Assembly (NCBI RefSeq): GCF_016107285.1
Contig: NZ_RCVQ01000011.1
Location: 27,258 to 91,257, forward strand
Direction: 5' to 3'
DNA length: 64,000 nt
Origin: Roseomonas sp. KE0001
GTDB taxonomy: Bacteria > Pseudomonadota > Alphaproteobacteria > Acetobacterales > Acetobacteraceae
Positions 46,295-54,908 of the stretch are shown one piece after another. The position numbers and the translations under genes are program-made. Position 1 is the first letter of the stretch, and every line of letters begins with the position of its first letter. Under the pieces are notes generated by a model. That model was not told the DNA's origin, did no database searches, and worked only from the letters and a program-made list of their open reading frames with translations.

Positions 46295-47707
46295 ATGTCG
46301 CGACTGGTCGTGGTTTCCAACCGTGTCGCCCCGATCACCGAGGGCGAAGCCACCGCGGGCGGCCTCGCCGCCGGCGTGATGGACGCACTGCGCCACAGCG
46401 GCGGCTTGTGGTTCGGCTGGTCCGGCAACACGGTGCCGGACGTGGTGCCGCCGGGCACCCTGCCCCCCGGCCTGCCCCCGGCCATTGCCCGCAGCGGGCC
46501 GGTGACGCTCTACACCACCGATCTGACGCGCCGCGACTACGATGACTACTATCGCGGCTTCGCCAATGGCACGCTCTGGCCGATCCTGCACGACCAGACG
46601 GCGCTGTCCCGCTTCGATCGCGGGGAGTTCGCCGGCTATCGCCGGGTCAACGCGCATTTCGCCCGCCATCTGGCCGATCTCATCGGCCCGGAGGACGTGA
46701 TCTGGGCGCATGACTACCACCTGCTCGGCCTGGCCGAGGCGCTGCGCGCGCTGGGCGTCACGAACCGCATCGGCCTGTTCCTGCACACGCCCTGGCCGGC
46801 TCCCTCCGTGCTGATGGCGGTGCCGGCCCATGCCGAGCTGCTCCGCGCCATGACGCATTATGACCTGATCGGTTTCCAGACGGAGCGCGACCGCCAGGCC
46901 TTCGGCGATTACGTCCGCCGGGAGATGGGGGGAGAGGAACTGCCGGGCGGGGTGTTCCGCGTCCGGGAGCGGAGCCTGCGGACCGGCGTCTATCCGATCG
47001 GCGTGCAGGTGGAGGCGCTGCGCGCCGAGGCGCGCACCGCCGGGGCGGAACGGCTGCCGGCGCTGCGCGCCAGCCTGGCCGGGCGCTCCCTGGTGATGAG
47101 CGTCGACCGCCTGGATTACTCGAAGGGGCTGCGGCAGCGCTTCCGTGCCTATGAGCGCTTCCTCGCCGAGCACCCGGACTGGCACCGCCGCGTCGAGTTC
47201 CTGCAGATCGCCCCGCCCTCGCGCGCCGATGTCGAGGCCTACCAGGTGATCCGCCGCGAGCTGGAGGGCGAGGCCGGGCGCATCAACGGGCGCTTCGCCG
47301 AGCTGGACTGGACGCCGCTGCGCTATCTGAACCGGAGCTTCCCGCGCAACGCGCTGATGCCGCTCTACGCCGCCGCGCGGGTCGGACTGGTGACGCCGCT
47401 GCGCGATGGCATGAACCTCGTGGCCAAAGAGTATGTCGCGGCGCAGGACCCGGAGGACCCCGGCGTGCTGGTCCTCTCGCAGTTCGCCGGCGCGGCCTGC
47501 GAGATGGCCTCGGCCCTGCTGGTCAATCCGCATGACGAGGCGGGCGTCGCCGCCGCTCTGGAGCAGGCGCTCGCCATGCCGCTGGCGGAGCGGCGGGAGC
47601 GGCATGCCGATCTGCTGGCGGTGATGCGGCGGAACAGCCTGGAGCGCTGGCGCGACCGTTTCGTGGCCGATCTCCGGGGCCTTCCCACAGCGGCCCAGGC
47701 CGCCTGA
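46295..47707 (+). CDS. otsA: Alpha,alpha-trehalose-phosphate synthase (UDP-forming)
   Basis: A 470-aa GT20 enzyme joining UDP-glucose and glucose-6-phosphate to trehalose-6-phosphate. [71 protein letters not shown] and [17 protein letters not shown] are diagnostic. Length is normal. The phosphatase otsB is not adjacent or in the window. It follows the ABC exporter closely, so both may belong to an osmotic or desiccation response (inference). Confidence 0.95.
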   Translation: MSRLVVVSNRVAPITEGEATAGGLAAGVMDALRHSGGLWFGWSGNTVPDVVPPGTLPPGLPPAIARSGPVTLYTTDLTRRDYDDYYRGFANGTLWPILHDQTALSRFDRGEFAGYRRVNAHFARHLADLIGPEDVIWAHDYHLLGLAEALRALGVTNRIGLFLHTPWPAPSVLMAVPAHAELLRAMTHYDLIGFQTERDRQAFGDYVRREMGGEELPGGVFRVRERSLRTGVYPIGVQVEALRAEARTAGAERLPALRASLAGRSLVMSVDRLDYSKGLRQRFRAYERFLAEHPDWHRRVEFLQIAPPSRADVEAYQVIRRELEGEAGRINGRFAELDWTPLRYLNRSFPRNALMPLYAAARVGLVTPLRDGMNLVAKEYVAAQDPEDPGVLVLSQFAGAACEMASALLVNPHDEAGVAAALEQALAMPLAERRERHADLLAVMRRNSLERWRDRFVADLRGLPTAAQAA

Positions 47708-47787
47708 AACCGCCATCCGGCGGGCGCCATGTTCTTTTTTTGATCCCTCCCCTGGCCGGCCGGCGAAGGCCGGGGCAAAGTGCCGGC

Positions 47788-48348
47788 ATGCGCATCTATC
47801 TCGCCGGCCCCGACGTTTTCCTGCCCGATGCCGCCCTGGTGGCGGCGCAGAAGAAGCGTATCTGCGCGGAGCATGGCGCGACGGGCGTCTTCCCGACCGA
47901 CCCGGTCGAGGACGCCGCCGCCGATGCCGCGACCGAGCGGTTTCTCGAGATCTATCTGCGCAACGAGGCGCATATCCGTGCTTGCGATGCGCTGATCGCC
48001 AACCTGACCCCCTTCCGCGGGCCCTCGGCCGATGCCGGGACGATCTATGAACTCGGCTTCATGCGCGCCCTCGGTCGGCCGGTCCATGGCTATGCCAATG
48101 TCGCGCAGGATTTCACGTGCCGCACGCGCGCCTTCCTCGGCCCTCTGGCGCGGCAGGATGCCACGGGCCGCTGGGTCGATGAGGAAGGGCTCCATCTGGA
48201 AGACTTCGGCTGCCACGACAATCTGATGATCGATGGCGGCATCCGCGCGGCGGGCGGCGCGCTGTTCACCCGGGCGGTGCCGCCGGAGCGCCGCTGGCAC
48301 GATCTGGAGGCCTTCGAGGCCTGCGTGCGCGTCCTGATGGAACGCTGA
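47788..48348 (+). CDS. Nucleoside 2-deoxyribosyltransferase
   Basis: A 186-aa protein starting [15 protein letters not shown], the N-terminal signature of the nucleoside 2-deoxyribosyltransferase/DUF4406-like fold. The conserved catalytic and binding pattern [22 protein letters not shown] includes Asp and Glu residues expected for base exchange. It would transfer deoxyribose between bases in nucleotide salvage. The ATG at 47788 is set by the conserved start. Confidence 0.88.
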   Translation: MRIYLAGPDVFLPDAALVAAQKKRICAEHGATGVFPTDPVEDAAADAATERFLEIYLRNEAHIRACDALIANLTPFRGPSADAGTIYELGFMRALGRPVHGYANVAQDFTCRTRAFLGPLARQDATGRWVDEEGLHLEDFGCHDNLMIDGGIRAAGGALFTRAVPPERRWHDLEAFEACVRVLMER

Positions 48349-48449
48349 CCGCGAATCATCACGCGCCTCCCGCCATGGCCCCCTGGCATCGCCGCAAGGC
48401 AACTCCATCTGAGCTTCAGCGTTACATTGTTCAAAGAGGAGTATCGCTC

Positions 48450-48932
48450 ATGGCCCTGCATGCCACCCGCAACGACCTCGGCGAGAATGCCAAGAAGGTC
48501 GCCGTCAATGTCCTGAATGGCACCCTGGTCGACATGAACGACCTGACCAACTGCGTCCGCATGGCGCACTGGACGATGAAGGGTCCGAACTTCATCGGTC
48601 TGCACACCATGCTGGAGGGCTTCTACAACGAGCTCTTCGCCGGCGCCGACGACGTGGCGGAACGGATCGTCCAGCTGGGCGGCACGCCCGACGGCACCAG
48701 CCAGCTGATCAGCGACAAGAGCCGGCTCAAGCCCTATTCGCAGGCGACCACCTACACGATGGACCATGTGAAGGAGCTGGCCGACCGCTTCGCCGCCTTC
48801 GCCAAGTCCGTCCGCGAGGGGATCGACAGCACCGATGAGGCGGGCGACGCCGACACCGCCGATCTCCTGACCGCCCTGTCGCGCGACATCGACAAGAAGC
48901 TCTGGATGCTGGAAGCGCATCTGGAGAAGTAA
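48450..48932 (+). CDS. dps: Dps-family DNA-binding/ferritin-like protein
   Basis: A 160-aa ferritin-like protein that oxidises and stores iron and protects DNA in stress. Ferroxidase residues lie in CVRMAHWTMKGPNFIGLHTM and LEGFYNELFAGADDVAERIV. The order, length and closing KKLWMLEAHLEK fit Dps. The ATG has AAAGAGGAG, and a strong terminator follows, so it is probably monocistronic. Confidence 0.92.
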   Translation: MALHATRNDLGENAKKVAVNVLNGTLVDMNDLTNCVRMAHWTMKGPNFIGLHTMLEGFYNELFAGADDVAERIVQLGGTPDGTSQLISDKSRLKPYSQATTYTMDHVKELADRFAAFAKSVREGIDSTDEAGDADTADLLTALSRDIDKKLWMLEAHLEK

Positions 48933-48964
48933 GGCGGCATCCCGCCGCGGGCGGACGCGTCGAG

Positions 48965-48991
48965 GGGCCGGGGATTTCCCCGGCCCTTTTT
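48965..48991 (+). terminator. Rho-independent terminator of dps
   Basis: A perfect 9-bp stem (GGGCCGGGG with CCCCGGCCC), loop ATTT, then five T residues, about 32 bp after the dps stop. Confidence 0.9.
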
Positions 48992-49055
48992 CCTGCCGGG
49001 GTTGCGGGGTCCGGCCTCCCTTCGCTAGTTTGCCCGGCGAAGGTGTGAACAAGAC

Positions 49056-51029
49056 ATGAACGATCTCTTCGGCGGCGGCGGCGCCAAGTCCCAGCCAGGC
49101 ACATCCTACTCGGCCAAGGACATCGAGGTTCTGGAGGGGCTGGAGCCCGTGCGGCGCCGGCCGGGCATGTATATCGGCGGCACGGACGAGAATGCGCTGC
49201 ACCACCTCGCCGCCGAGGTGCTCGACAACGCCATGGACGAGGCCGTGGCGGGCCACGCCGACCGCATCGAGGTCACGCTCGAGGCTGGCAATCTGTTCAC
49301 CGTGCGCGACAACGGGCGCGGCATCCCGACCGACCCGCATCCGAAGTTTCCCAAGCTCTCCGCCCTGGAGGTGATTCTCACCACCCTGCATTCGGGCGGC
49401 AAGTTCTCCGGCAAGGCCTATGACACCTCCGGTGGGCTGCACGGCGTCGGCAGCTCTGTGGTCAATGCCCTGTCGGAGCGGCTGGAGGTGGAGGTGGCGC
49501 GCGACCGCACCCTCTTCACCCAGGCCTATGCGCGCGGCAAGCCGCTGGGGCCGTTGAAGAACGCCGGGCCGGTGCACAACCGGCGGGGCACCACCATCCG
49601 CTTCCGGCCCGATCCGGAGATCTTCGGCGCGCAGCAGTTCTCGGCGACGCGCCTGTTCCGCCTCTGCCGCTCGAAGGCCTATCTCTTCCGCGGCGTCGAG
49701 ATCCGCTGGTCCTGCGATCCGGCCCTGGTGAAGGACGACACCCCGTCACAGGCGATCCTGCACTTCCCGGGCGGCCTCTCGGACTTCCTGGCGGCCGCGG
49801 TCGAGGCCGCCGGCACCGTCATCCCCACCCCCTGGGCCGGCGAGACGAGCTTTCCGGGCGGCGCCGGGCGGGCCGAATGGGCGGTGACCTGGCTGGAACG
49901 GGGCGAGGGCTTCCTCCACACCTACGCCAACACCATCCCGACGCCGCAGGGCGGTACGCACGAGGCCGGCCTGCGCGCGGCACTGGTGAAGGGGCTCCGC
50001 GCCTATGGCGAGCTGAAGAAGGAGCGGCGTGCCGCCAGCGTCACCGCCGAGGATATCCTGGGCGGCCTGGCCGGCATGCTGTCCGTCTTCATCCGCGAGC
50101 CGCAGTTCCAGGGCCAGACCAAGGACAAGCTGACCTCGCCCGAGGCGGCGAAGCTGGTCGAGGCCGGCCTGCGCGACCACTTCGACCACTGGCTGGCGGG
50201 CGATCCGGCCACCGCCGGCAATCTCCTCGCCTTCGCCATCGAGCGGGCCGAGGAGCGCATCCGTCGTCGCGAGCAGAAGGACACGCCCCGCAAGACCGCG
50301 ACCCGCCGCCTGCGCCTGCCCGGCAAGCTCGCCGACTGCTCGCGCGAGTCGGCGGACGGCACGGAGCTTTTCCTGGTCGAGGGCGATTCGGCCGGTGGCT
50401 CGGCCAAGCAGGCGCGCGACCGCGAGACCCAGGCGGTGCTGCCCCTGCGCGGCAAGATCCTGAACGTCGCCTCGGCCAGCGCCGACAAGCTGCGGCAGAA
50501 CCAGGAGCTGAAGGACCTGATCGAGGCGCTGGGCTGTGGCGCCGGCGAGCGCTTCGACCTCGCCCGCCTGCGCTACGGCCGTGTCGTCATCATGACCGAC
50601 GCCGATGTGGACGGCGCGCACATCGCCGCCCTGCTGATGACCTTCTTCTACAAGGAACTGCCCGAGCTGGTGCGCCAGGGCCGGGTCTATCTGGCGCAGC
50701 CGCCGCTCTACCGCCTCGCCACTGCTGGTAAGACCCTCTACGCCATGGATGACGCGGAGCGCGAGAAGCTGCTCAGGAAGGCGTTCAAGCCGAACCAGAA
50801 GGTCGAGGTAAGCCGCTTCAAGGGCCTGGGCGAGATGCCGCCCGCCTCCCTGAAGGAGACCACCATGGATCCGCGCAAGCGGACCCTTCTGCGGGTGGTG
50901 CTGCCGTCGGAGGAGCGGGCCGCCACCTCCGAGCTGATCGAGGCCCTGATGGGCCGCAGGCCCGAGCTGCGCTTCCGCTTCATCCAGGAGAATGCCGCGC
51001 GCCTGGACCTGGAGGCGGTGGACGCCTGA
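49056..51029 (+). CDS. parE: DNA topoisomerase IV subunit B
   Basis: A 657-aa type IIA topoisomerase ATPase subunit that decatenates chromosomes with ParC. The GHKL ATPase has RRRPGMYIGG, EVLDNAMDEAV, DNGRGIP and GLHGVGSSVVNALS. The Toprim domain has EGDSAGGSAKQARDRETQAV and TDADVDGAHIAALL. SAKQARDRETQAVLPLRGKI with LNVASAS and the ALGCG segment favour ParE over GyrB, as does the length (no GyrB insert). It is the last core-type gene before the accessory region. Confidence 0.93.
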   Translation: MNDLFGGGGAKSQPGTSYSAKDIEVLEGLEPVRRRPGMYIGGTDENALHHLAAEVLDNAMDEAVAGHADRIEVTLEAGNLFTVRDNGRGIPTDPHPKFPKLSALEVILTTLHSGGKFSGKAYDTSGGLHGVGSSVVNALSERLEVEVARDRTLFTQAYARGKPLGPLKNAGPVHNRRGTTIRFRPDPEIFGAQQFSATRLFRLCRSKAYLFRGVEIRWSCDPALVKDDTPSQAILHFPGGLSDFLAAAVEAAGTVIPTPWAGETSFPGGAGRAEWAVTWLERGEGFLHTYANTIPTPQGGTHEAGLRAALVKGLRAYGELKKERRAASVTAEDILGGLAGMLSVFIREPQFQGQTKDKLTSPEAAKLVEAGLRDHFDHWLAGDPATAGNLLAFAIERAEERIRRREQKDTPRKTATRRLRLPGKLADCSRESADGTELFLVEGDSAGGSAKQARDRETQAVLPLRGKILNVASASADKLRQNQELKDLIEALGCGAGERFDLARLRYGRVVIMTDADVDGAHIAALLMTFFYKELPELVRQGRVYLAQPPLYRLATAGKTLYAMDDAEREKLLRKAFKPNQKVEVSRFKGLGEMPPASLKETTMDPRKRTLLRVVLPSEERAATSELIEALMGRRPELRFRFIQENAARLDLEAVDA

Positions 51030-51044
51030 TTATAAGCGCGCACC

Positions 51045-51256
51045 AAACGGGAGACTCCGGCGCCATTCAGTAGACTGGCGCTCTCCTAACCCGTTGCTTT
51101 CATTGACAAAGGGCGCGGAATCCTCGCGCCCTTTTTGCTTGCCGAAACGCGGCGAGACCCTGCGCAAGCAGAGTCATCCGGCGCTGGCCTTCCGCCCAAG
51201 GAAAACGACAGGTTTCACCCTGCGCGTGCTGCAATCGGCGCCAGAGTCTCCCGTTT
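51045..51256. repeat. 20-bp inverted repeat flanking the parE terminator
   Basis: AAACGGGAGACTCCGGCGCC at 51045-51064 recurs as its reverse complement at 51237-51256 with a single mismatch; with two small gaps the similarity runs on inward (ATT-CAG). The arms enclose 172 bp that include the parE terminator and no gene. The right arm ends 10 bp before the ATG of the next gene. It could be the end structure of a small mobile remnant or paired operator sites. Confidence 0.6.
51108..51136 (+). terminator. Rho-independent terminator of parE
   Basis: A 10-bp stem (AAAGGGCGCG with CGCGCCCTTT), 7-nt loop and a run of five T residues, about 80 bp after the parE stop. Confidence 0.88.
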
Positions 51257-51266
51257 ACCTTGCGTT

Positions 51267-51959
51267 ATGGGAAGCAGCTCTGAACCCGGCGCCGTGATCG
51301 CCAATGAACTCGACGCCCTGCTCGCCAGCGTCCCCCCGCTGTTCGCCGAGGGCATCTCGACGTTTGCTTATGAAGTGGTCGAGCTCGAGATGGAGCAACT
51401 GGCTGCAGCGCGGGCGAAGGCGACGGCGTGGCTTGAGAAGGCACGTATCCGCAACGACGGTAACGATGTGGCATGCATTGCGGCGATTGCGGTCCTGGAT
51501 GCCCGACAGGCACGAGTTATGGAGGGGCTCCGCACCCTATTGCGGCTGCAAGCGTACCTCGAGCGCAGGCGCGACCACATTGTGCCGCCATCGTCGGTGT
51601 CGCCCAAGAGCAAGCCTGACAGCAAGAACAGCCGCGTGCGAGATCGGGTCGCCGCCATCCTTGCAGAAGGCGGCCCGACACACCGGACGGAGCTCCTCAA
51701 GGTCGTACTGGCGGACGGTCTCCTGGGTGCGGAGCAACGCCCCATGAATCGACTGGCATCAATTCTGGCCAGCAATGGCCACCTATTCGGCTCCGACTCC
51801 AGGGGGACATACTTCCTGTTGAGCCCCGAGCCCGAGGAACAGACCCGGTCGCCTAGTCGTACCGGTCTGTCAGCGGGACGCCGCCCGGCGTTTCCCACGT
51901 CGCAACCGGAGCAAGGAGATGATGGCCATGCGAGCGCGTGCGCCGTTTATAATACCTAA
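51267..51959 (+). CDS. Hypothetical protein with winged-helix-like C-terminal half
   Basis: A 230-aa protein I do not recognise. Residues about 10-110 are helical and charged (YEVVELEMEQLAAARAKATA and a second helix around RLQAYLERRRD), consistent with a coiled coil. After a Ser/Lys linker, SRVRDRVAAILAEGGPTHRT, ELLKVVLADGLL, MNRLASILASNGHLF and SRGTYFLL look like a small winged helix of the HARE or restriction-associated type. The last 30 residues are disordered-looking. Codon use is less GC-extreme than in the upstream genes. ATG 51267 is the first start within the natural-looking sequence. DNA binding is inferred only. Confidence 0.6.
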   Translation: MGSSSEPGAVIANELDALLASVPPLFAEGISTFAYEVVELEMEQLAAARAKATAWLEKARIRNDGNDVACIAAIAVLDARQARVMEGLRTLLRLQAYLERRRDHIVPPSSVSPKSKPDSKNSRVRDRVAAILAEGGPTHRTELLKVVLADGLLGAEQRPMNRLASILASNGHLFGSDSRGTYFLLSPEPEEQTRSPSRTGLSAGRRPAFPTSQPEQGDDGHASACAVYNT

Positions 51960-52053
51960 GGCGGGCCTTCCCGCCTGAAATCCAGACTGTAGCCGCAGAC
52001 TGAACGCAAGAAGGCACCCCTACCTGGATCTGACCATCCAGGTAGGGGCACCT
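51959..52053. terminator. Two hairpins, probable terminator region
   Basis: A 7-bp hairpin (AGGCGGG/CCCGCCT, 51959-51976) overlaps the preceding stop. A second with a perfect 13-bp stem (CCCCTACCTGGAT with its complement, loop CTGACC) spans 52017-52048 and is flanked by partly paired AGG/CCT. No long T run follows, though TCTTGTCTT does. Confidence 0.5.
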
Positions 52054-52222
52054 CTTGTCTTAGCGCCTAGTCGCACCGTCATCAGAACGTGGCCAGGATC
52101 CCTTGGGTTGCACAGATGGCACCGGCAACCCGGTTCCTGAGGTTCTCCGGACAACCTGACGCGCCACCTCAATCATGTGGTGACTGCACCTCGTCCCATC
52201 TTCGCTGCCGCAGCCCGGCCCG

Positions 52223-52456
52223 CTACTCGCGCCAGTACGCCCAGGCGAGCCACAACAGCCCGGCTATTCCGCCCGCCGTCGCCGCCGACCCGGCCACCGT
52301 GAACACCACCACGGTCGCGGCCTGCCCCACGGTGGCGCCCGGATCCACGATGCCGTCCAGCCAGCCAGCAGGCATTGGCTCACCGCCGAAGACCAGAATC
52401 GCAGCGGCTAGCGCTGACACAGCCGCCATCTTCAGTGTGTAGGTTGCCAGCCCCAT
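52223..52456 (-). CDS. Small two-helix membrane protein
   Basis: A 77-aa protein with two predicted membrane segments: MAAVSALAAAILVFGG near residues 9-25, and AATVVVFTVAGSAATAGGIA running into LLWLAWAYW near 45-74. A short periplasmic or cytoplasmic loop (MPAGWLDGIVDPG) separates them. The ATG at 52456 has a good site (AAGGGAG); an upstream in-frame start would add 18 unlikely residues. No family recognised. Confidence 0.6.
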   Translation of the reverse strand: MGLATYTLKMAAVSALAAAILVFGGEPMPAGWLDGIVDPGATVGQAATVVVFTVAGSAATAGGIAGLLWLAWAYWRE

Positions 52457-52568
52457 CGGTCGCTCCCTTGCCCCTGGCATCGAAACGTCCGGGCAGCATA
52501 GGAGGTTCATTGCCGCTTGCCAGGGCTCATGGCACCGGGGCTAGGCTCGGTCCGCAGGAGGACCGCCC

Positions 52569-52889
52569 ATGCCGCCCTACCCAAGTGACCCAGCCATCCA
52601 AGCCGAGGCCCGGCGCCTCGCCTCCGAAGACCTGGACCGTGACCTTGGCGCCGTCGCCGAGATGCTGGCCGAGCGTGGCCATCATGGTCCCGATGGCAGG
52701 CCATACGCCGCACGCACCGTGGCCAACTTGCTCGACGAGGAACTCGTCCATAGGCGCGAGGACCGACAGCGGGCGCTCAGGGCCGAGGCAGGTGCCGACT
52801 TCAACCGCTGGCTTGCCCAGCATGGCCAGGGGTTCGTCGCGGGTGGTGCGGATGCCTTCCTTCAGAAGGCAGCCTCGCCCGAGCGCTGA
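52569..52889 (+). CDS. Hypothetical protein with recombinase-like HTH pattern
   Basis: A 106-aa acidic/helical protein. The middle, VAEMLAERGHHGPDGRPYAA followed by RTVANLLDEEL, resembles the 'new gene, permitted pattern' helix found in serine-recombinase and phage-type HTH proteins (LNARG...GxPWT..TVxxLL). It is far too short for a recombinase and has no catalytic motif. The ATG follows AGGAGGACC. The next frame may overlap its 3' end. Confidence 0.55.
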   Translation: MPPYPSDPAIQAEARRLASEDLDRDLGAVAEMLAERGHHGPDGRPYAARTVANLLDEELVHRREDRQRALRAEAGADFNRWLAQHGQGFVAGGADAFLQKAASPER

Positions 52890-53217
52890 TTTCCTGACCT
52901 CCGACGAGGCCCTTGTCTGGCGGCGTGACCATCCCGTCCTGCACGATCTCGTCGCCGGTCGACTGGTCCGCCTGCCAGGTACGAAGCAGGCCGAGCTCCG
53001 GGAGGTCCCGGCCACCCTCGCCGCCGCGGTGTGGATGGTGGCGAGCCACCTCACGGCGAGCCGTCGGTGGGTGGCGAGGCCAAAGGACGAGTTTGGCGCC
53101 GTGCCACTCGGCGTGGCGGCGAAGGACTGTAGCGGTCTCACGCAGTTGCTGCGGTTGCCGGAGGCGATCTGGCCCGGCTGCACCGCTCCAACCCCGTTAT
53201 GGCGCCGTTCGAGGTAG
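52852..53217 (+). CDS. Hypothetical protein, possibly overlapping the preceding gene
   Basis: A possible 121-aa protein: after about 14 residues that overlap the previous gene, the sequence reads FLTSDEALVWRRDHPVLHDL, then PGTKQAELREVPATLAAAVW and DCSGLTQLLRLPEAIWPG, with natural-looking composition. The start is uncertain (ATG 52852 or 52822, both inside the previous gene; no clear ribosome site). No family recognised. The opposite strand is also open here but has Arg/Ser/Thr-rich shadow composition. Confidence 0.35.
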   Translation: MPSFRRQPRPSADFLTSDEALVWRRDHPVLHDLVAGRLVRLPGTKQAELREVPATLAAAVWMVASHLTASRRWVARPKDEFGAVPLGVAAKDCSGLTQLLRLPEAIWPGCTAPTPLWRRSR

Positions 53218-53333
53218 GCTTCCCGGGCGCCAGCTTGCTACGGGACAGCGGACGCTTTGCCGCTGTGGAAGTTCACCGCCGCTAACGAGTCGAGACGCTT
53301 GCGCCTTCGGCTCCGATGACGAGGGTCACACCC

Positions 53334-53696
53334 TCAATCAAGCGAGTACATCGTCATCGTATCCCTAGCGGACGCCTTCACCTCCAAGCTTAACCTCGAG
53401 CTCGCCACGAAGGAACGAATGACCCGCTTGGCAAACTCCTCATCCTCGAAGCCGTCCCGATAGAGCGCGCCAATCGCGGTCACGGCCATGATGGACTTCG
53501 CAGAGGGGCGGGAGACGCCGACGTCTGACATGCGCCATTCAAAGCTTGTCTGCGAGCCGTCTATCGCCGCCTGCAAAGTGGCGTCGTCACCATCCCGCTG
53601 CACCACGAAGATCTCGCTCCAAAACTCGTTCGCAGCGGCGAAGGCCCGAGGATACTTGTCCTCGCCCTTCATGAGGGACCCAATCACGTCCAGCAT
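53334..53696 (-). CDS. Hypothetical 120-aa protein
   Basis: A 120-aa protein of mixed, natural composition starting MLDVIGSLMKGEDKYPRAFA, with FWSEIFVVQRDGDDATLQAA and AKSIMAVTAIGALYRDGFED. It has no signal peptide, membrane segment or recognised motif. The ATG at 53696 has GGAAGG five bases upstream, which favours real coding. Neighbours are other small unknowns and broken genes. Confidence 0.5.
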   Translation of the reverse strand: MLDVIGSLMKGEDKYPRAFAAANEFWSEIFVVQRDGDDATLQAAIDGSQTSFEWRMSDVGVSRPSAKSIMAVTAIGALYRDGFEDEEFAKRVIRSFVASSRLSLEVKASARDTMTMYSLD

Positions 53697-53919
53697 CTAC
53701 ACCTTCCAACGGCTCAGCCCAAGCAATGGAGATGGGGGGCAGCTTTGGCGCTTTCAATGAACACGTGCGCGACGGGCAAGTCTTCACATGGTCCAGTCTG
53801 GGCCACCTTCTGCTTCCGGAGGGTACGACCTCGTACTCGGCTCGTGCTCCTCGCTCGCGCCTCTTCAACAGCGTGGGGCAGTGAACCCAGGCATCGGTGA
53901 CCGATGCGTGCGGTGCGGC

Positions 53920-54018
53920 CTATCCGGGCGCCGGATCCGCCCGGTTCCCCCTCGACACAATGAGCATGTCGGCATCCGGCAGTGGCCTCTGGAGTTGCTG
54001 GGCGACATCCCAGGGCGC
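53920..54018 (-). pseudogene. 5'-truncated end of an SRAP (YedK/HMCES-type) gene, copy A
   Basis: On the minus strand the frame ending at the TAG 53922-53920 reads APWDVAQQLQRPLPDADMLI followed by VSRGNRADPAPG. This matches the C-terminal tail of SOS-response-associated peptidases (YedK/SRAP), which protect abasic DNA through an N-terminal Cys2. Everything before APWD is missing, including the active site. It abuts copy B head to head. Confidence 0.6.
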
Positions 54019-54175
54019 CATCCACCTCAAGGCGATGCCGGTGATGCTGACGACACCGGACGAGATAGACACTTGGCTGCAGGCGCCGTGGGGGATCGCC
54101 CGCGAGCTGCAGCGACCATTGCCGGACAACGACATGCTCATCGTGAGCAAGGGTAACCGCAAGGATCCGGCCTAG
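54014..54175 (+). pseudogene. 5'-truncated end of an SRAP (YedK/HMCES-type) gene, copy B
   Basis: On the plus strand the frame ending at TAG 54173-54175 reads GAIHLKAMPVMLTTPDEIDT, WLQAPWGIARELQRPLPDND and MLIVSKGNRKDPA, the C-terminal part of an SRAP protein, including the MPVML segment and the PWxxAxxLQRPLPD motif shared with copy A. The N-terminal catalytic Cys and the rest of the fold are absent. Copies A and B are diverged (roughly three quarters identical in DNA), so this is not a fresh inverted duplication. Confidence 0.62.
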
Positions 54176-54302
54176 CCTGGCGCGACCTGATTGGCGGGTC
54201 GTCTGGCTGGCAAGCGGCGACTGCACCTCCACACCACCCCTCGGTCATCCACGGATTCCGATTCGGCCCGGCTCTCAGGCGAACGCACCTTGAAGGTAGC
54301 AG

Positions 54303-54908
54303 TCAACGCGGCAGGAACAGGCCCTTGATGCAGGCGGAATTGCAGACGGCAATCTGGGTATGGGTCTTCAAGTAAAAGCCTCCGTCCGGGTAGACGGGCT
54401 CGCCTTCGGTGAGGAGACCGCGGACGGTGTCGAACGGGCCCGGCTTCTCGCTTCCGGCAGGCAGATCGTAATCCTCCTCCAAGATGGCATGGAGGCGGCG
54501 GATCACGGCGCAGTCCAGGTTGCGGAGCAGCTTGTCGTTGGTCGTGCTGCCCCTGACATCCCTATTACGAGGCAGCGCCTGCCCGCTCTTCTCCCGCGTG
54601 GCCACCAGACTGTCATAGGCGTTTCTCAGGAGATTGAGGTTCTCGCGGACCAGAAGGTCCAAGCAGTTGCCCAGGTCGATGACGGCACCCAGAACAAAGG
54701 GCTTCTTGTAATCGCCACGGGCGACCTTGTCCTCGGCCCACTCCAGTGCGCGTCCGGGATCGCCCTCCCAGAAGTAAACACCGGGGCCGAGCCAATCATA
54801 ATCTTTCTCACTCCGCAGCAGGTTCACCTCACCTGCAAGGGCCTTCCTGCCCACCTTCTCATCGCAGTCGTGGTAGCCCAATACGAAGGAAGTGGCGTAG
54901 CGACTCAA
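54303..54908 (-). CDS. ADP-ribosyltransferase-like hypothetical protein (possible toxin)
   Basis: A 201-aa protein of a widespread but, to my knowledge, uncharacterised type. The N-terminus FVLGYHDCDEKVGRKALAGE with His13, then YDWLGPGVYFWEGDPGRALE with Tyr45, and the C-terminal YLKTHTQIAVCNSACIKG with Gln185 follow the order of motifs in ADP-ribosyltransferase folds (His, Tyr, then a Glu/Gln strand). No signal peptide. The start is a TTG overlapping the TGA of the 64-aa gene upstream (TTGA), so translation is coupled, as in toxin-antitoxin pairs. Activity and target are inferred only. Confidence 0.65.
   Translation of the reverse strand: MSRYATSFVLGYHDCDEKVGRKALAGEVNLLRSEKDYDWLGPGVYFWEGDPGRALEWAEDKVARGDYKKPFVLGAVIDLGNCLDLLVRENLNLLRNAYDSLVATREKSGQALPRNRDVRGSTTNDKLLRNLDCAVIRRLHAILEEDYDLPAGSEKPGPFDTVRGLLTEGEPVYPDGGFYLKTHTQIAVCNSACIKGLFLPR

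Noticed and set aside
51030..51107. Possible tRNA or attachment site right after parE
   Set aside because: The stretch has short complementary pieces, but no acceptor/T-arm arrangement or conserved T-loop could be built.
51905..51980. A short frame with AAGGAG before ATG near the end of the 230-aa gene
   Set aside because: Nineteen codons inside another gene with no conserved feature; could be chance.
53714..54232. A 172-codon minus-strand frame spanning the SRAP fragments
   Set aside because: It is out of frame with the SRAP tail on that strand and has no recognisable content.
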